Assembly: GCF_000497245.1 (NCBI RefSeq)
Contig: NZ_AWTC01000003.1
Coordinates: 116,656 to 180,655 of the forward strand
DNA length: 64,000 nucleotides
Direction of reading: 5' to 3'
From: Sporolactobacillus laevolacticus DSM 442
Lineage (GTDB): Bacteria > Bacillota > Bacilli > Bacillales > Sporolactobacillaceae
Shown: positions 35,933 to 44,059 of the stretch, piece after piece
Position numbering within the stretch: the stretch's first letter is position 1
Layout of the letters: every line of letters starts with the position of its first letter
Translations under genes and position numbers: made by a program
Notes under the pieces: model-generated
Databases searched by the model: none
The model's input: the letters and a program-made list of their open reading frames with translations, nothing else
What the model was told of the DNA's origin: nothing

Positions 35933-35961
35933 GTGCACAAAAAATAAGGAAGTGATGGAAC

Positions 35962-37581
35962 ATGATGATTTGCCAAGCCGATCATATACAAAAAAATATA
36001 GCCGGAAATGAAATCCTGCACGATGTCAGTTTCTCGGTGATGGAAAATGAGAAAGTAGCGATCGTAGGGTTCAACGGAAGCGGTAAGACCACACTATTCA
36101 ATCTGATTGCGCGGTTAGATACCCCCGATCAAGGTGCGATTGCGATCAAGAACGGTGCATCCGTCGGTTATTTGCGCCAGCTCCCTGATGGGCATGGGCG
36201 AACGGTGCGAGAGGTATTGATGACGGCCTTTTCAGAATGCATGGCGATTGAGAAAAAAATGAAACAGATGGAAGCAGCATTCGCTACAGCAGGCGCAGAT
36301 ACGCTTGAAAAAATGCTGGCGCGTTATGCACAAATACAGGATGAGTTTCAAAAATTAGGCGGCTATGAGATGGAGTTCCGAATAGATCAGGTCGCTGAGG
36401 GGCTGGAGATCAAGCCTTTGTTGTCACGCCCTTTTTCCTCACTGAGCGGTGGGGAGCGGACGAAAGTCGGTCTTGCCTTGCAATTGCTGTCTGAGCCGGA
36501 TCTGCTCTTGCTTGATGAACCGACGAACCATTTGGATATACTCGCTCTCGAATGGCTTGAACAATTTATCCGCCAATATCGTGGCACAATTCTTCTTGTG
36601 TCCCACGACCGCTTTTTTCTTGACCGGACGGTAGACAAAGTTTTGGATTTGGAAGATGGAGAGATCATTTGCTACATCGGCAACTATTCCACCTATGTGA
36701 AAGAGAAGCAAGAACGGCTGATTCTAGAATTCGCCGCATACGAAGATCAGCAGAAAAAAATTAAGAAAATGAAAGAGACCATCAAACGGCTGAAAGAATG
36801 GGCAAATCAGGCAAATCCGCCGAATGCAGGACTGCACAGGCGAGCGAAAAGCATGGAAAAAGCGCTTGATCGAATTGAACGTCTGAAACGACCGAAAATG
36901 GAAACGGATCGTATGGCTCTAGAATTCGCCCGTAGCAGCCGAACAGGTGACCGTGTGCTCAGCTGCACAGATCTCTCCGTTAGTTTTGATGGTATCTCGT
37001 TGTTTGAGAAGGTTAATCTTGATGTCCGCTATCGTGATCGGATCGCAATTGCCGGTCCAAACGGCGCTGGTAAAACCACATTGCTGAAATGTTTGCTCGG
37101 AGATCTGAAACCGGATGTCGGCGAGATTCGGCATGGGACCAATCTTAATATAGGACTGCTTTCTCAGCATGTTTTCGAGCAAGAATCAGAAAGGGATCGC
37201 CGAGTCATTGATGTATTCCGTGAACATGCACGCTTAACAGAAGGTGAGGCAAGGCATGAACTAGCGAAGTTCATGTTTTATGGGTCCGACGTGTTTCGAA
37301 AAGTGGGTTCGTTGAGCGGAGGGGAGCGTGTTCGCATTAGACTTGCTGATTTGATGATGAAAAAGATCAATGTTCTGGTCCTTGATGAGCCGACAAACCA
37401 TTTGGATATCGAATCAAGAGAAGTGTTAGAAGAAGCAGTTAATCGTTTTGAGGGGACTGTTCTGGCAGTTAGCCATGACCGGTATCTTTTGACGAAATGT
37501 TTCACTAAAATTTATTGGCTGCAGGGCGGACAATTGAGACGTGAGGAACACTTCTCAGAATCGTCACATCGCATACATTGA
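35962..37581 (+). CDS. ABC-F family ATPase (possible ribosome protection protein)
   Basis: 539 residues: two ABC domains and no membrane helices. Domain 1 has GFNGSGKTT and SLSGGERTKVGLAL with LLLDEPTNHLD; domain 2 has GPNGAGKTT and SLSGGERVRIRLAD with LVLDEPTNHLD. The linker between them (about residues 245-310) contains NPPNAGLHRRAKSMEK, the interdomain region that reaches the ribosomal tRNA sites in this family. Members either assist translation (EttA, YfmR) or free ribosomes of antibiotics (VmlR, Lsa, Msr). Which applies cannot be decided from sequence alone, but the leader favours the antibiotic type. SD aagga is modest. Confidence 0.9.
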   Translation: MMICQADHIQKNIAGNEILHDVSFSVMENEKVAIVGFNGSGKTTLFNLIARLDTPDQGAIAIKNGASVGYLRQLPDGHGRTVREVLMTAFSECMAIEKKMKQMEAAFATAGADTLEKMLARYAQIQDEFQKLGGYEMEFRIDQVAEGLEIKPLLSRPFSSLSGGERTKVGLALQLLSEPDLLLLDEPTNHLDILALEWLEQFIRQYRGTILLVSHDRFFLDRTVDKVLDLEDGEIICYIGNYSTYVKEKQERLILEFAAYEDQQKKIKKMKETIKRLKEWANQANPPNAGLHRRAKSMEKALDRIERLKRPKMETDRMALEFARSSRTGDRVLSCTDLSVSFDGISLFEKVNLDVRYRDRIAIAGPNGAGKTTLLKCLLGDLKPDVGEIRHGTNLNIGLLSQHVFEQESERDRRVIDVFREHARLTEGEARHELAKFMFYGSDVFRKVGSLSGGERVRIRLADLMMKKINVLVLDEPTNHLDIESREVLEEAVNRFEGTVLAVSHDRYLLTKCFTKIYWLQGGQLRREEHFSESSHRIH

Positions 37582-37596
37582 TTCATGCTTAAATAG

Positions 37597-37630
37597 AAAC
37601 CTCGGGGTGAAGTTCATCCCGAGGTTTTAT
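37597..37630 (+). terminator. Rho-independent terminator of ABC-F gene
   Basis: A 14-bp stem (37597-37610 with 37614-37627, one G-U) and a 3-nt loop, ending in T's. It can also end the convergent lysozyme-like transcript. Confidence 0.88.
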
Positions 37631-37648
37631 ACTTGCTGGTTGCTCACG

Positions 37649-38245
37649 TTAATTATTTTTCTTAGCCATTTCGCGTTTTTGCTTTTCATTCGTATAGTAA
37701 CGCATGACATGATTCACATAGTCCGGATCTCCGTAGCTTTCCCATTTCAGTTCTTTCGCCTTTTCCTTGGAAAATTGCTGGGCAAGTTGCGGTGTGTATT
37801 TGCCTCCGTGCGTTTTCACATAGTCGGAGAATCCAAGCCCGAAATTGTAGCTTTGGATCGCTAGAGAAACATCTCCGTCTGCTTTTCTTAATGCTTTTTT
37901 AAAATACTGTGTGCCCACCCGAATGCTTGTTTCCGGTTTGGTGATTGTATCTTTTGGCAGCCCCTGACTCTCTGAAGCCTGCATGACATCAAGAGCCCTT
38001 CCTTTCGATTCCTGCATTGCGATCGCCATAATCAGATCAGTGTACTGCGCAATGCCGTTCGCCTTGGCGTATTTCGCAATGATCGGGCGATAATTTTCAA
38101 CTTCCGGACTGATGACACGTTTGTCGTTAAGAAGCGGCACATGATCCGCTTGAGGACTATACATGCTTGAAATGATATACAGGAATACGAAGGAGACTCC
38201 GATGAGCAGGAGAGAGGAAACAATTAATGTGAAAATTTTGCGCAT
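37649..38245 (-). CDS. Membrane-anchored lysozyme-like muramidase
   Basis: 198 residues. An N-terminal anchor (about 5-27) is followed by a lysozyme-like domain like the N-terminal half of CwlT. The catalytic Glu is in IMAIAMQESKGRALDVMQASES (written here in part; Glu near residue 78), and LAIQSYNFGLGF near residue 129 is the other conserved block. It probably cuts N-acetylmuramic acid linkages in the wall. It lacks the second NlpC/P60 domain of CwlT. SD gaggga. Its stop is next to a shared terminator. Confidence 0.85.
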   Translation of the reverse strand: MRKIFTLIVSSLLLIGVSFVFLYIISSMYSPQADHVPLLNDKRVISPEVENYRPIIAKYAKANGIAQYTDLIMAIAMQESKGRALDVMQASESQGLPKDTITKPETSIRVGTQYFKKALRKADGDVSLAIQSYNFGLGFSDYVKTHGGKYTPQLAQQFSKEKAKELKWESYGDPDYVNHVMRYYTNEKQKREMAKKNN

Positions 38246-38469
38246 CTGTCATCCCTCAGCCTTTTCAAACTCTTTATCTATAACTTTCAAAAAAAAGATG
38301 TGCTTTTCGACCGTCTAACGAAAAATAAACCAATGGATTTCTCTTCTGGAAATATCCTCGTTTACCTGTTTTGAACCAAAGATGGCAGCATTTCTCACGT
38401 GCCCACCCATCCTGCATAAGATGGGAGAGAGGCTAATGCCCAATGATATAGGAAAGGATGACATGTTTA

Positions 38470-40320
38470 ATGTGCGGAATCACAGGCTGGATTGACTGGC
38501 GTCAGGATTTGCGTGGTAAAGGAAGAACCATTGACCGTATGGCCCGAACAATGGAACATCGTGGTCCGGACGATTTGAATACTTGGCTATCGGAAAAAGC
38601 AGCGCTTGGTCATGCGCGTCTGGTCGTTGTCGATCCGGAAGGCGGACGCCAGCCAATGAAAAAAAGCGTAAATAATAACGAGTATGTGCTCGTTTACAAT
38701 GGTGAGCTTTATAATACTGAGGAAATACGTGCGGACTTATTAAAAAAGGGATACACCTTTCGGGGGCATTCCGATACCGAAGTGCTGCTTACGGCTTATA
38801 TTGAGTGGCGTGAAAATTGTGTCGATCATTTTAACGGAATTTTCGCATTTGCCATATGGGATGCCGAAAAAGAAACATTGTTTGGTGCCAGAGATAGGCT
38901 GGGTGTGAAACCATTCTTCTATTCCGAATCTGGTGGCCGCTTATTATTCGGTTCGGAACTAAAGGCGATCTTGGCACACCCTGATGTACGTCCGGAGATT
39001 AACCGTGAAGGCCTTTATGAAGTGTTTGGTCTGGGTCCTTCCAGAACGCCTGGTCATGGTGTCTACCTCGGCATTCATGATCTGCGTCCGGCGCACGCAT
39101 TTACCTATACCAAAGATGGCTTGAAAATTTGGCGTTATTGGAATGTGAGGAGTGAAGAACATAAGGATAGTCTCACAGAGACAATCGCTCATTTACGTGA
39201 TCTCGTTACCGATGCGGTTCAGCGCCAGCTCTATGCTGATGTCCCAGTCGCTACATTCTTATCAGGCGGGTTAGACTCAAGCGGGATTTCAGCAATCGCC
39301 GCGGAGTATTTTAAGGAACAACAACGTCCGCCTCTGCACACTTTTTCGATTGACTATGTGGGAAACGATCAGTATTTTCACACGAGCAAGTTTCAGCCGA
39401 ACAGCGATGCCCCTTTTATTGAGGAGGTCTCGAAGTATCTTGGAACTGTGCATCACAATCTAGTGATTGATAATGAACAACTGGTTTCTTATCTCAAAAA
39501 AGCGATTATTGTTCGTGATATGCCCGGTTATGCAGATGTCGACTCCTCACTGCTCTGGCTATGTGAAGGCATCAGAAAGGAATTCACAGTAGCACTCTCC
39601 GGGGAATGTGCAGATGAGATCTTTGGCGGCTATCCGTGGTTCCACAGCCCAGAAACCTCGGCGAAAGAAGGCTTCCCTTGGATGCGCTCAATTGACGCCC
39701 GCCAGGATTTGCTGAATGACAAATGGAGCAGTCGGCTGAATCTGAAAGAGTATGAAATGCAGCGATTTAATGAAACGATTGCTGAAACGCCTAGACTCGA
39801 AGGAGAGTCAGAGATTGACGCGAAGCGCCGCGAACTGTTTTACCTCAATATGAACTGGTTTATGACTGCGCTGCTTGACCGAAAAGATCGCATGAGTATG
39901 GGTGCAAGCCTTGAGGTGCGAGTGCCATTTGCCGATCACCGTATTGTGCAGTATATGTGGAATGTGCCGTGGGGGATGAAAATGCTTGATGGTCATGAAA
40001 AAGGTGTGTTGAGAGCAGCGCTTAAAGGCTATCTGCCTGATGATGTACTGTACCGCAAGAAAAGCCCATATCCGAAGACCTACCATCCGAAGTACACAGA
40101 AGCAGTCTCAAATTGGTTGAAAAAAGTGATTGAGAACCCGAGTTCACCGTTGCTCGAACTGGTTGATAAAGAGAACCTTCAGGCACTTATTGACACAAAA
40201 GGTGACTCATTTAAGGCGCCATGGTTCGGCCAGCTGATGTCCGGACCTCAGCTGATCGCCCATATGGCGCAGATGAATGAATGGCTGGAGACTTACAATG
40301 TAAATATTGTCGACAGATGA
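38470..40320 (+). CDS. asnO: Asparagine synthetase (glutamine-hydrolysing), AsnO type
   Basis: 616 residues from the ATG at 38470. This start is required because the enzyme needs Cys as residue 2 (MCGITGW) to act as the glutaminase nucleophile; the ATG at 38458 would bury it. The N-terminal Ntn amidotransferase domain carries HRGPDD and YNGELYN, and the synthetase domain the pyrophosphate loop LSGGLDSS near residue 272. Segments such as LSGECADEIFGGYPWFH and RKKSPYPKT match the B. subtilis AsnO (YisO) group rather than AsnB, as I recall it. It makes asparagine from aspartate with glutamine and ATP. SD aaagga is 12-13 bases upstream. Confidence 0.93.
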   Translation: MCGITGWIDWRQDLRGKGRTIDRMARTMEHRGPDDLNTWLSEKAALGHARLVVVDPEGGRQPMKKSVNNNEYVLVYNGELYNTEEIRADLLKKGYTFRGHSDTEVLLTAYIEWRENCVDHFNGIFAFAIWDAEKETLFGARDRLGVKPFFYSESGGRLLFGSELKAILAHPDVRPEINREGLYEVFGLGPSRTPGHGVYLGIHDLRPAHAFTYTKDGLKIWRYWNVRSEEHKDSLTETIAHLRDLVTDAVQRQLYADVPVATFLSGGLDSSGISAIAAEYFKEQQRPPLHTFSIDYVGNDQYFHTSKFQPNSDAPFIEEVSKYLGTVHHNLVIDNEQLVSYLKKAIIVRDMPGYADVDSSLLWLCEGIRKEFTVALSGECADEIFGGYPWFHSPETSAKEGFPWMRSIDARQDLLNDKWSSRLNLKEYEMQRFNETIAETPRLEGESEIDAKRRELFYLNMNWFMTALLDRKDRMSMGASLEVRVPFADHRIVQYMWNVPWGMKMLDGHEKGVLRAALKGYLPDDVLYRKKSPYPKTYHPKYTEAVSNWLKKVIENPSSPLLELVDKENLQALIDTKGDSFKAPWFGQLMSGPQLIAHMAQMNEWLETYNVNIVDR

Positions 40321-40329
40321 TAAACTTTT

Positions 40330-40370
40330 ACAAGGACCTGAAGGAAAATCTCCTTCAGGTCCTTGTTTCT
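40330..40370 (+). terminator. Rho-independent terminator of asnO
   Basis: A 16-bp perfect stem (40330-40345 with 40351-40366) and a 5-nt loop, followed by T's. Confidence 0.92.
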
Positions 40371-40441
40371 CGTTGTTTATATCACATAACATCTTTCATT
40401 TGTCTCTTTTTTACACCTTAAGTCAAGTATCAGTTTAAAAA

Positions 40442-41290
40442 TTATTGATTGCCAATCATCTCTTCAATGATCGTGGCAGTTGTTTCCGGTCTTTCCAGCA
40501 TTACCATATGTGAAGTGTTTTCTAAAGTAACAATATGGCACTTATCTGCCAATTTTCGAAAATAGGTTAGCGATTTATTCTTGAACTCACTGATTTCGTT
40601 GCTCTCCCGGTTCGGTTTAGCAAGTATCAAATAAACAGGGAACTGGAGATGGGACAAATGATTATAGGGGTTAAAATCCCATAACGCTTTAGAACAAGCG
40701 AGCATCGTTTTTAAGTTACACTTTAAAGTAACCTTTCCGCATTCAATTTCTCTTACCTGATCACGAACTGCTTTTTCCACGTCTTCATTCCAGTAAGGCG
40801 TATCTTCACTTTGAAAACGAACATAGGAATCAACACTTTCCATCATGGGTTCCGGTATGTCAAAATCTATAAAGGCTTCCCAATTAATTCCCGGCAATTC
40901 CTGATAATTGAAATAGCCTGCATCTACAAGCATCAAGCCTTTGACGTGTTCAGGATACTTGTTTGCAAAATTTAAGGCAAGATTTGCGCCCCATGAATGG
41001 GCGATAACCCAAACCTTTTCTGCATGAATCTGGTCGAGTAAATTTTGTAAGTCGTTCGACAGGGAATTAAAATCAGTAGCCTCTGATTCATCGCTTTCTC
41101 CATGTCCAGCCATGTCTGGTGCTATTATGTGAACACCATGAAGCCTTTTGGCAACACTTGTCCAAACTTCTCCAGTCCAAGCTTGCCCGTGAATAAAAAG
41201 CAATTTAGTAAATGATGATAGTTCTCCGGCTTCTCTGATTTTATAGTTGATTTTTTTATCTCCAATGGTTAAATAGCGTTCACACCACAT
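40442..41290 (-). CDS. Alpha/beta-hydrolase of unknown substrate
   Basis: 282 residues. Alpha/beta-hydrolase fold with oxyanion segment FIHGQAWTGEVW (about residue 32), nucleophile elbow IAHSWGANLAL (Ser near residue 98) and the catalytic His in NTSHMVMLERP near the C-terminus (about residue 264). No lid or lipase features are seen, so a small-ester or C-C hydrolase is likely but unassigned. An ORF start at 41305 overlaps the SD (gggagg); the ATG at 41290 is correct. It is monocistronic. Confidence 0.8.
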   Translation of the reverse strand: MWCERYLTIGDKKINYKIREAGELSSFTKLLFIHGQAWTGEVWTSVAKRLHGVHIIAPDMAGHGESDESEATDFNSLSNDLQNLLDQIHAEKVWVIAHSWGANLALNFANKYPEHVKGLMLVDAGYFNYQELPGINWEAFIDFDIPEPMMESVDSYVRFQSEDTPYWNEDVEKAVRDQVREIECGKVTLKCNLKTMLACSKALWDFNPYNHLSHLQFPVYLILAKPNRESNEISEFKNKSLTYFRKLADKCHIVTLENTSHMVMLERPETTATIIEEMIGNQ

Positions 41291-41597
41291 ATTTAAGCCT
41301 CCCAACCTGCATCGTGATTACCAGACCTTAGTATTGAGTCTAGCATACTCGTTGGCCACTTTAAATGAATGACATGAATATTCAACAATATTAAAGAGCG
41401 ATACCTGGAATCCACGATCCAGGAGTATTAAACGATTAAGAAGGATATCAGATGCTGAATAAGAGATATTTAGCGCGCGTATTTCAAATAAAAAATTTCG
41501 ATAAGGTTAGACTTTACGAACCTAATCGAGATTTTTTTGATACTAAGATTATGTGAGCGAGAAAATGGAAAAATAATTACTCCTCAGCTATTTACTT
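41291..41597. other. Intergenic region with hairpin and a 34-codon frame
   Basis: About 300 bases between two minus-strand genes. A long imperfect hairpin (41491-41508 with 41519-41536) is flanked by A's and T's and probably terminates the sedolisin transcript. A plus-strand 34-codon frame (41452-41556) has an SD (agaagga) but runs through the hairpin, so it is not called. Confidence 0.5.
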
Positions 41598-43511
41598 TCA
41601 CTTCGAAAATGGGTTTTGGAAGTGGTCGGCTAATGATGCGACATCAATCGTACCAAGACCTGTACCCTGGTTATAGATTGTTCCTTCTGTCCCGGTGTAA
41701 AAGAGATTAGTATTCTCTGCACCTGTCGTGTTCAATGGATGGAACGGAGAATTCTTTTGTTTTGCGAAACGATAGATTTGGCTGTTCCAGAAGCCGATTC
41801 GATCGTTTTGGCTGCTGTTCATGAGAGCAGTAAGACCGGCTAATTGTGGTGAAACGACGCTTGTCCCGCCAAGTGTAATGAAACCTGCGTTGCTGCCCGG
41901 TGTGTCAGGATCGGACAGATAAACCTTGTAGCCGGTATATGGATCTGCGTTCAGAGAAACATCCGGCATGTTTCTTCCAGTTGCTTGTCCGGTCACGATT
42001 TTTGAGTCGCTAAGCGGAGTTACGGAACCAAAATCTGTGCTCGGCTGCCACAATTGGACTGCGGTATACTGATTAACACCAGAAACGCCTTTCTGGTAAT
42101 TCGGAGTCGCAAATAGCTGGCTGAATCCGCCGCCTCCACCAACAAAATAGTAACTAGCCCAACCTTTAGGTGTGTTCAGCCCGAGCGAATCGAAGTATGG
42201 ATAGAGATAATTCCAGCCCCAAGCGCGTTCAGAAGAAACATTGAGTTTAACACCTGTTCGTGTTGTATACGACCAAGGCAGGGTAGTGCCGCCTGCTGCT
42301 GTAATATATGGACTGTCTGCAGGATTGTCTACGGCCAAATTATATGTTCCTGCGTCACGGCTGGCGTCATAAGAGCCGGCATCACCCGCAGAAGCGAACA
42401 TGGAAATGCCCTGAGCTGCTGCTTGTTCAAACAGTTGGTTAAATACTTGCGCATAGGCAGGATCTTCTGTTTGTTCTTTGATCGCAGCAGTAATTGCTGT
42501 TTCACTTAGGCCCCAGCTAACCGAAATCTGCGAAGCGGTATTTTCATCAATCGCTGTGGCAAATGCATTGACAAAACCGGTATCTGTATTTGGTCCAACA
42601 TAGACATTAATATCAGATTTTGGTGCCAAAGCTCCGGATTGTTCTACGTCAAGTGTAGTTTCTTCATAACCGTTCCAATCTGATCCGCCGTCAACCAATT
42701 TTTTATGAATCCGGTCCGGCTTCACATCAATACCTTCTTGCTGCCAGAAGCTGTAGGCATCTTCCGTATTAAAATCTGCCAAAGTGACGATTCCGATTGT
42801 TTGTCCTGTTCCATCTGCACCTTTACTGTACAAAGGTCCAACGTTGTATTGCTTGATTAAATCTGATGGATTGAGACTGAGCGGTCCACCGCTCGCATTT
42901 GGTGTCAGCGTAAGCGGACGTTTGACTGAGCGTGGTGTTAGTTCCGAATAGTTTGTCAAACCAAGAACTGCTAGGACATTGTTTGCTAAGAAACGTGGTA
43001 GTTTTGGTCCGTTTTTAGCGGCATGAAAGCTGCGGCCTTTGAATTTTGCTTTCTGGATTGTTACGCTGAACGCTTTGTTAAAATCCCCGGCAGTTCCGCT
43101 TGCTGAAACAATCAGGTGGTTCGCGTAAACTTTTGTGCTGATATGATAGTTTTTGAGGTATTGGGTCAGTGCACTGATTGTCGCAGGAGAAGCGCCAAAA
43201 TTGCTTCCAAATTCGTGGACACTCAGATATTTGTGGTAAAATGCACTGTTTGGATTTACTGAGCGATCAATATAGGACTGAAGTAAGTGTTCATCTTTCA
43301 CTTTCAAGACAATGTCGACAGACACCGGTGTGTTGTCTGGTAGATCACCGAAATAATCGGCATTATCAAGAACTGCACGACCAGTACCTTGGCTGACCGT
43401 TGTTGGCTGCTTATCCGCACTGTTGGTTGCGGCAAATGCCGGAAGTGAAGCAAAAATAAGCAGTAACGCTAAAGCTGCAGCGGTGAATAGCCTGCTCCAT
43501 TTTTTCATCAT
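41598..43511 (-). CDS. Secreted S53 peptidase (sedolisin/kumamolisin type)
   Basis: 637 residues. A signal peptide (about 10-28) precedes a sedolisin pro-domain (about 45-190), then the catalytic domain. The Glu and Asp of the triad lie in YEETTLDVEQ (about residues 284 and 288), the oxyanion Asp in ASAGDAGSY (about 377), and the nucleophile in GGTSVVSPQLAG (Ser about 551). All are present, so the enzyme should be active. S53 enzymes are serine-carboxyl proteases that work at low pH outside the cell. The SD (agggagga) is strong; either of two adjacent ATGs may start it. Confidence 0.95.
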   Translation of the reverse strand: MMKKWSRLFTAAALALLLIFASLPAFAATNSADKQPTTVSQGTGRAVLDNADYFGDLPDNTPVSVDIVLKVKDEHLLQSYIDRSVNPNSAFYHKYLSVHEFGSNFGASPATISALTQYLKNYHISTKVYANHLIVSASGTAGDFNKAFSVTIQKAKFKGRSFHAAKNGPKLPRFLANNVLAVLGLTNYSELTPRSVKRPLTLTPNASGGPLSLNPSDLIKQYNVGPLYSKGADGTGQTIGIVTLADFNTEDAYSFWQQEGIDVKPDRIHKKLVDGGSDWNGYEETTLDVEQSGALAPKSDINVYVGPNTDTGFVNAFATAIDENTASQISVSWGLSETAITAAIKEQTEDPAYAQVFNQLFEQAAAQGISMFASAGDAGSYDASRDAGTYNLAVDNPADSPYITAAGGTTLPWSYTTRTGVKLNVSSERAWGWNYLYPYFDSLGLNTPKGWASYYFVGGGGGFSQLFATPNYQKGVSGVNQYTAVQLWQPSTDFGSVTPLSDSKIVTGQATGRNMPDVSLNADPYTGYKVYLSDPDTPGSNAGFITLGGTSVVSPQLAGLTALMNSSQNDRIGFWNSQIYRFAKQKNSPFHPLNTTGAENTNLFYTGTEGTIYNQGTGLGTIDVASLADHFQNPFSK

Positions 43512-44059
43512 ACGCGAATCCTCCCTAATTTAAATATCTAGTACTATGAAAAGATGCTCCCTTTTCTCTCTGAAAATAAGAAACAAAACTATCATAACCC
43601 AGAAAGATTCATAGTTTAAGCGGAAAAAGTCGAATTGTTTCGACAATAAATGACTGATTTTGAGAAAATCAGGAAGTATTACCTATTTGATATAGGTCAA
43701 AGGTCACTGAAATTTGATAGAATTTGATTTGAATTCGACTATAAACTAGGAGTACAGTGAAAAAAATAGTTCATAAGACCCCTGGTTGGTAAAGTAAGAG
43801 GAGACTTGTCAAACATTCGTGAGGATCAGAAACCTATCTGTGAAATTTAATTACACGATATGTAATAATTGATGACAAAAAATTCGTTCAAATGTCTAGA
43901 CAACCTGAACCTTTTGTGCAAAAATGACAGAATAGTAGATAAATAACGAAAACATGAGAGGAGGATTAATCGTTAAAAAGGTAATATCGAGTAAAATATG
44001 GTTTTAATCGTTCACAGCATTCTTCTTTTATTCTTAGTTAATTGGGGGAGAGGACTATT
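43512..44059. promoter_or_regulatory. Divergent promoter region of sedolisin and PTS gene, with palindromes
   Basis: About 550 bases. GTCGAA-TTGT-TTCGAC at 43629-43644 is an inverted repeat nearer the sedolisin gene. TGTCTAGACA at 43893-43902 is a perfect palindrome resembling the core of NagR/YvoA (GntR-type) sites. An unused SD-like AGGAGG lies near 43961. No gene longer than a few codons is supported. Confidence 0.5.

Noticed and set aside
41452..41556. 34-codon frame with an SD before the sedolisin 3' end
   Set aside because: It runs through a hairpin that looks like the sedolisin terminator, and the product resembles nothing.
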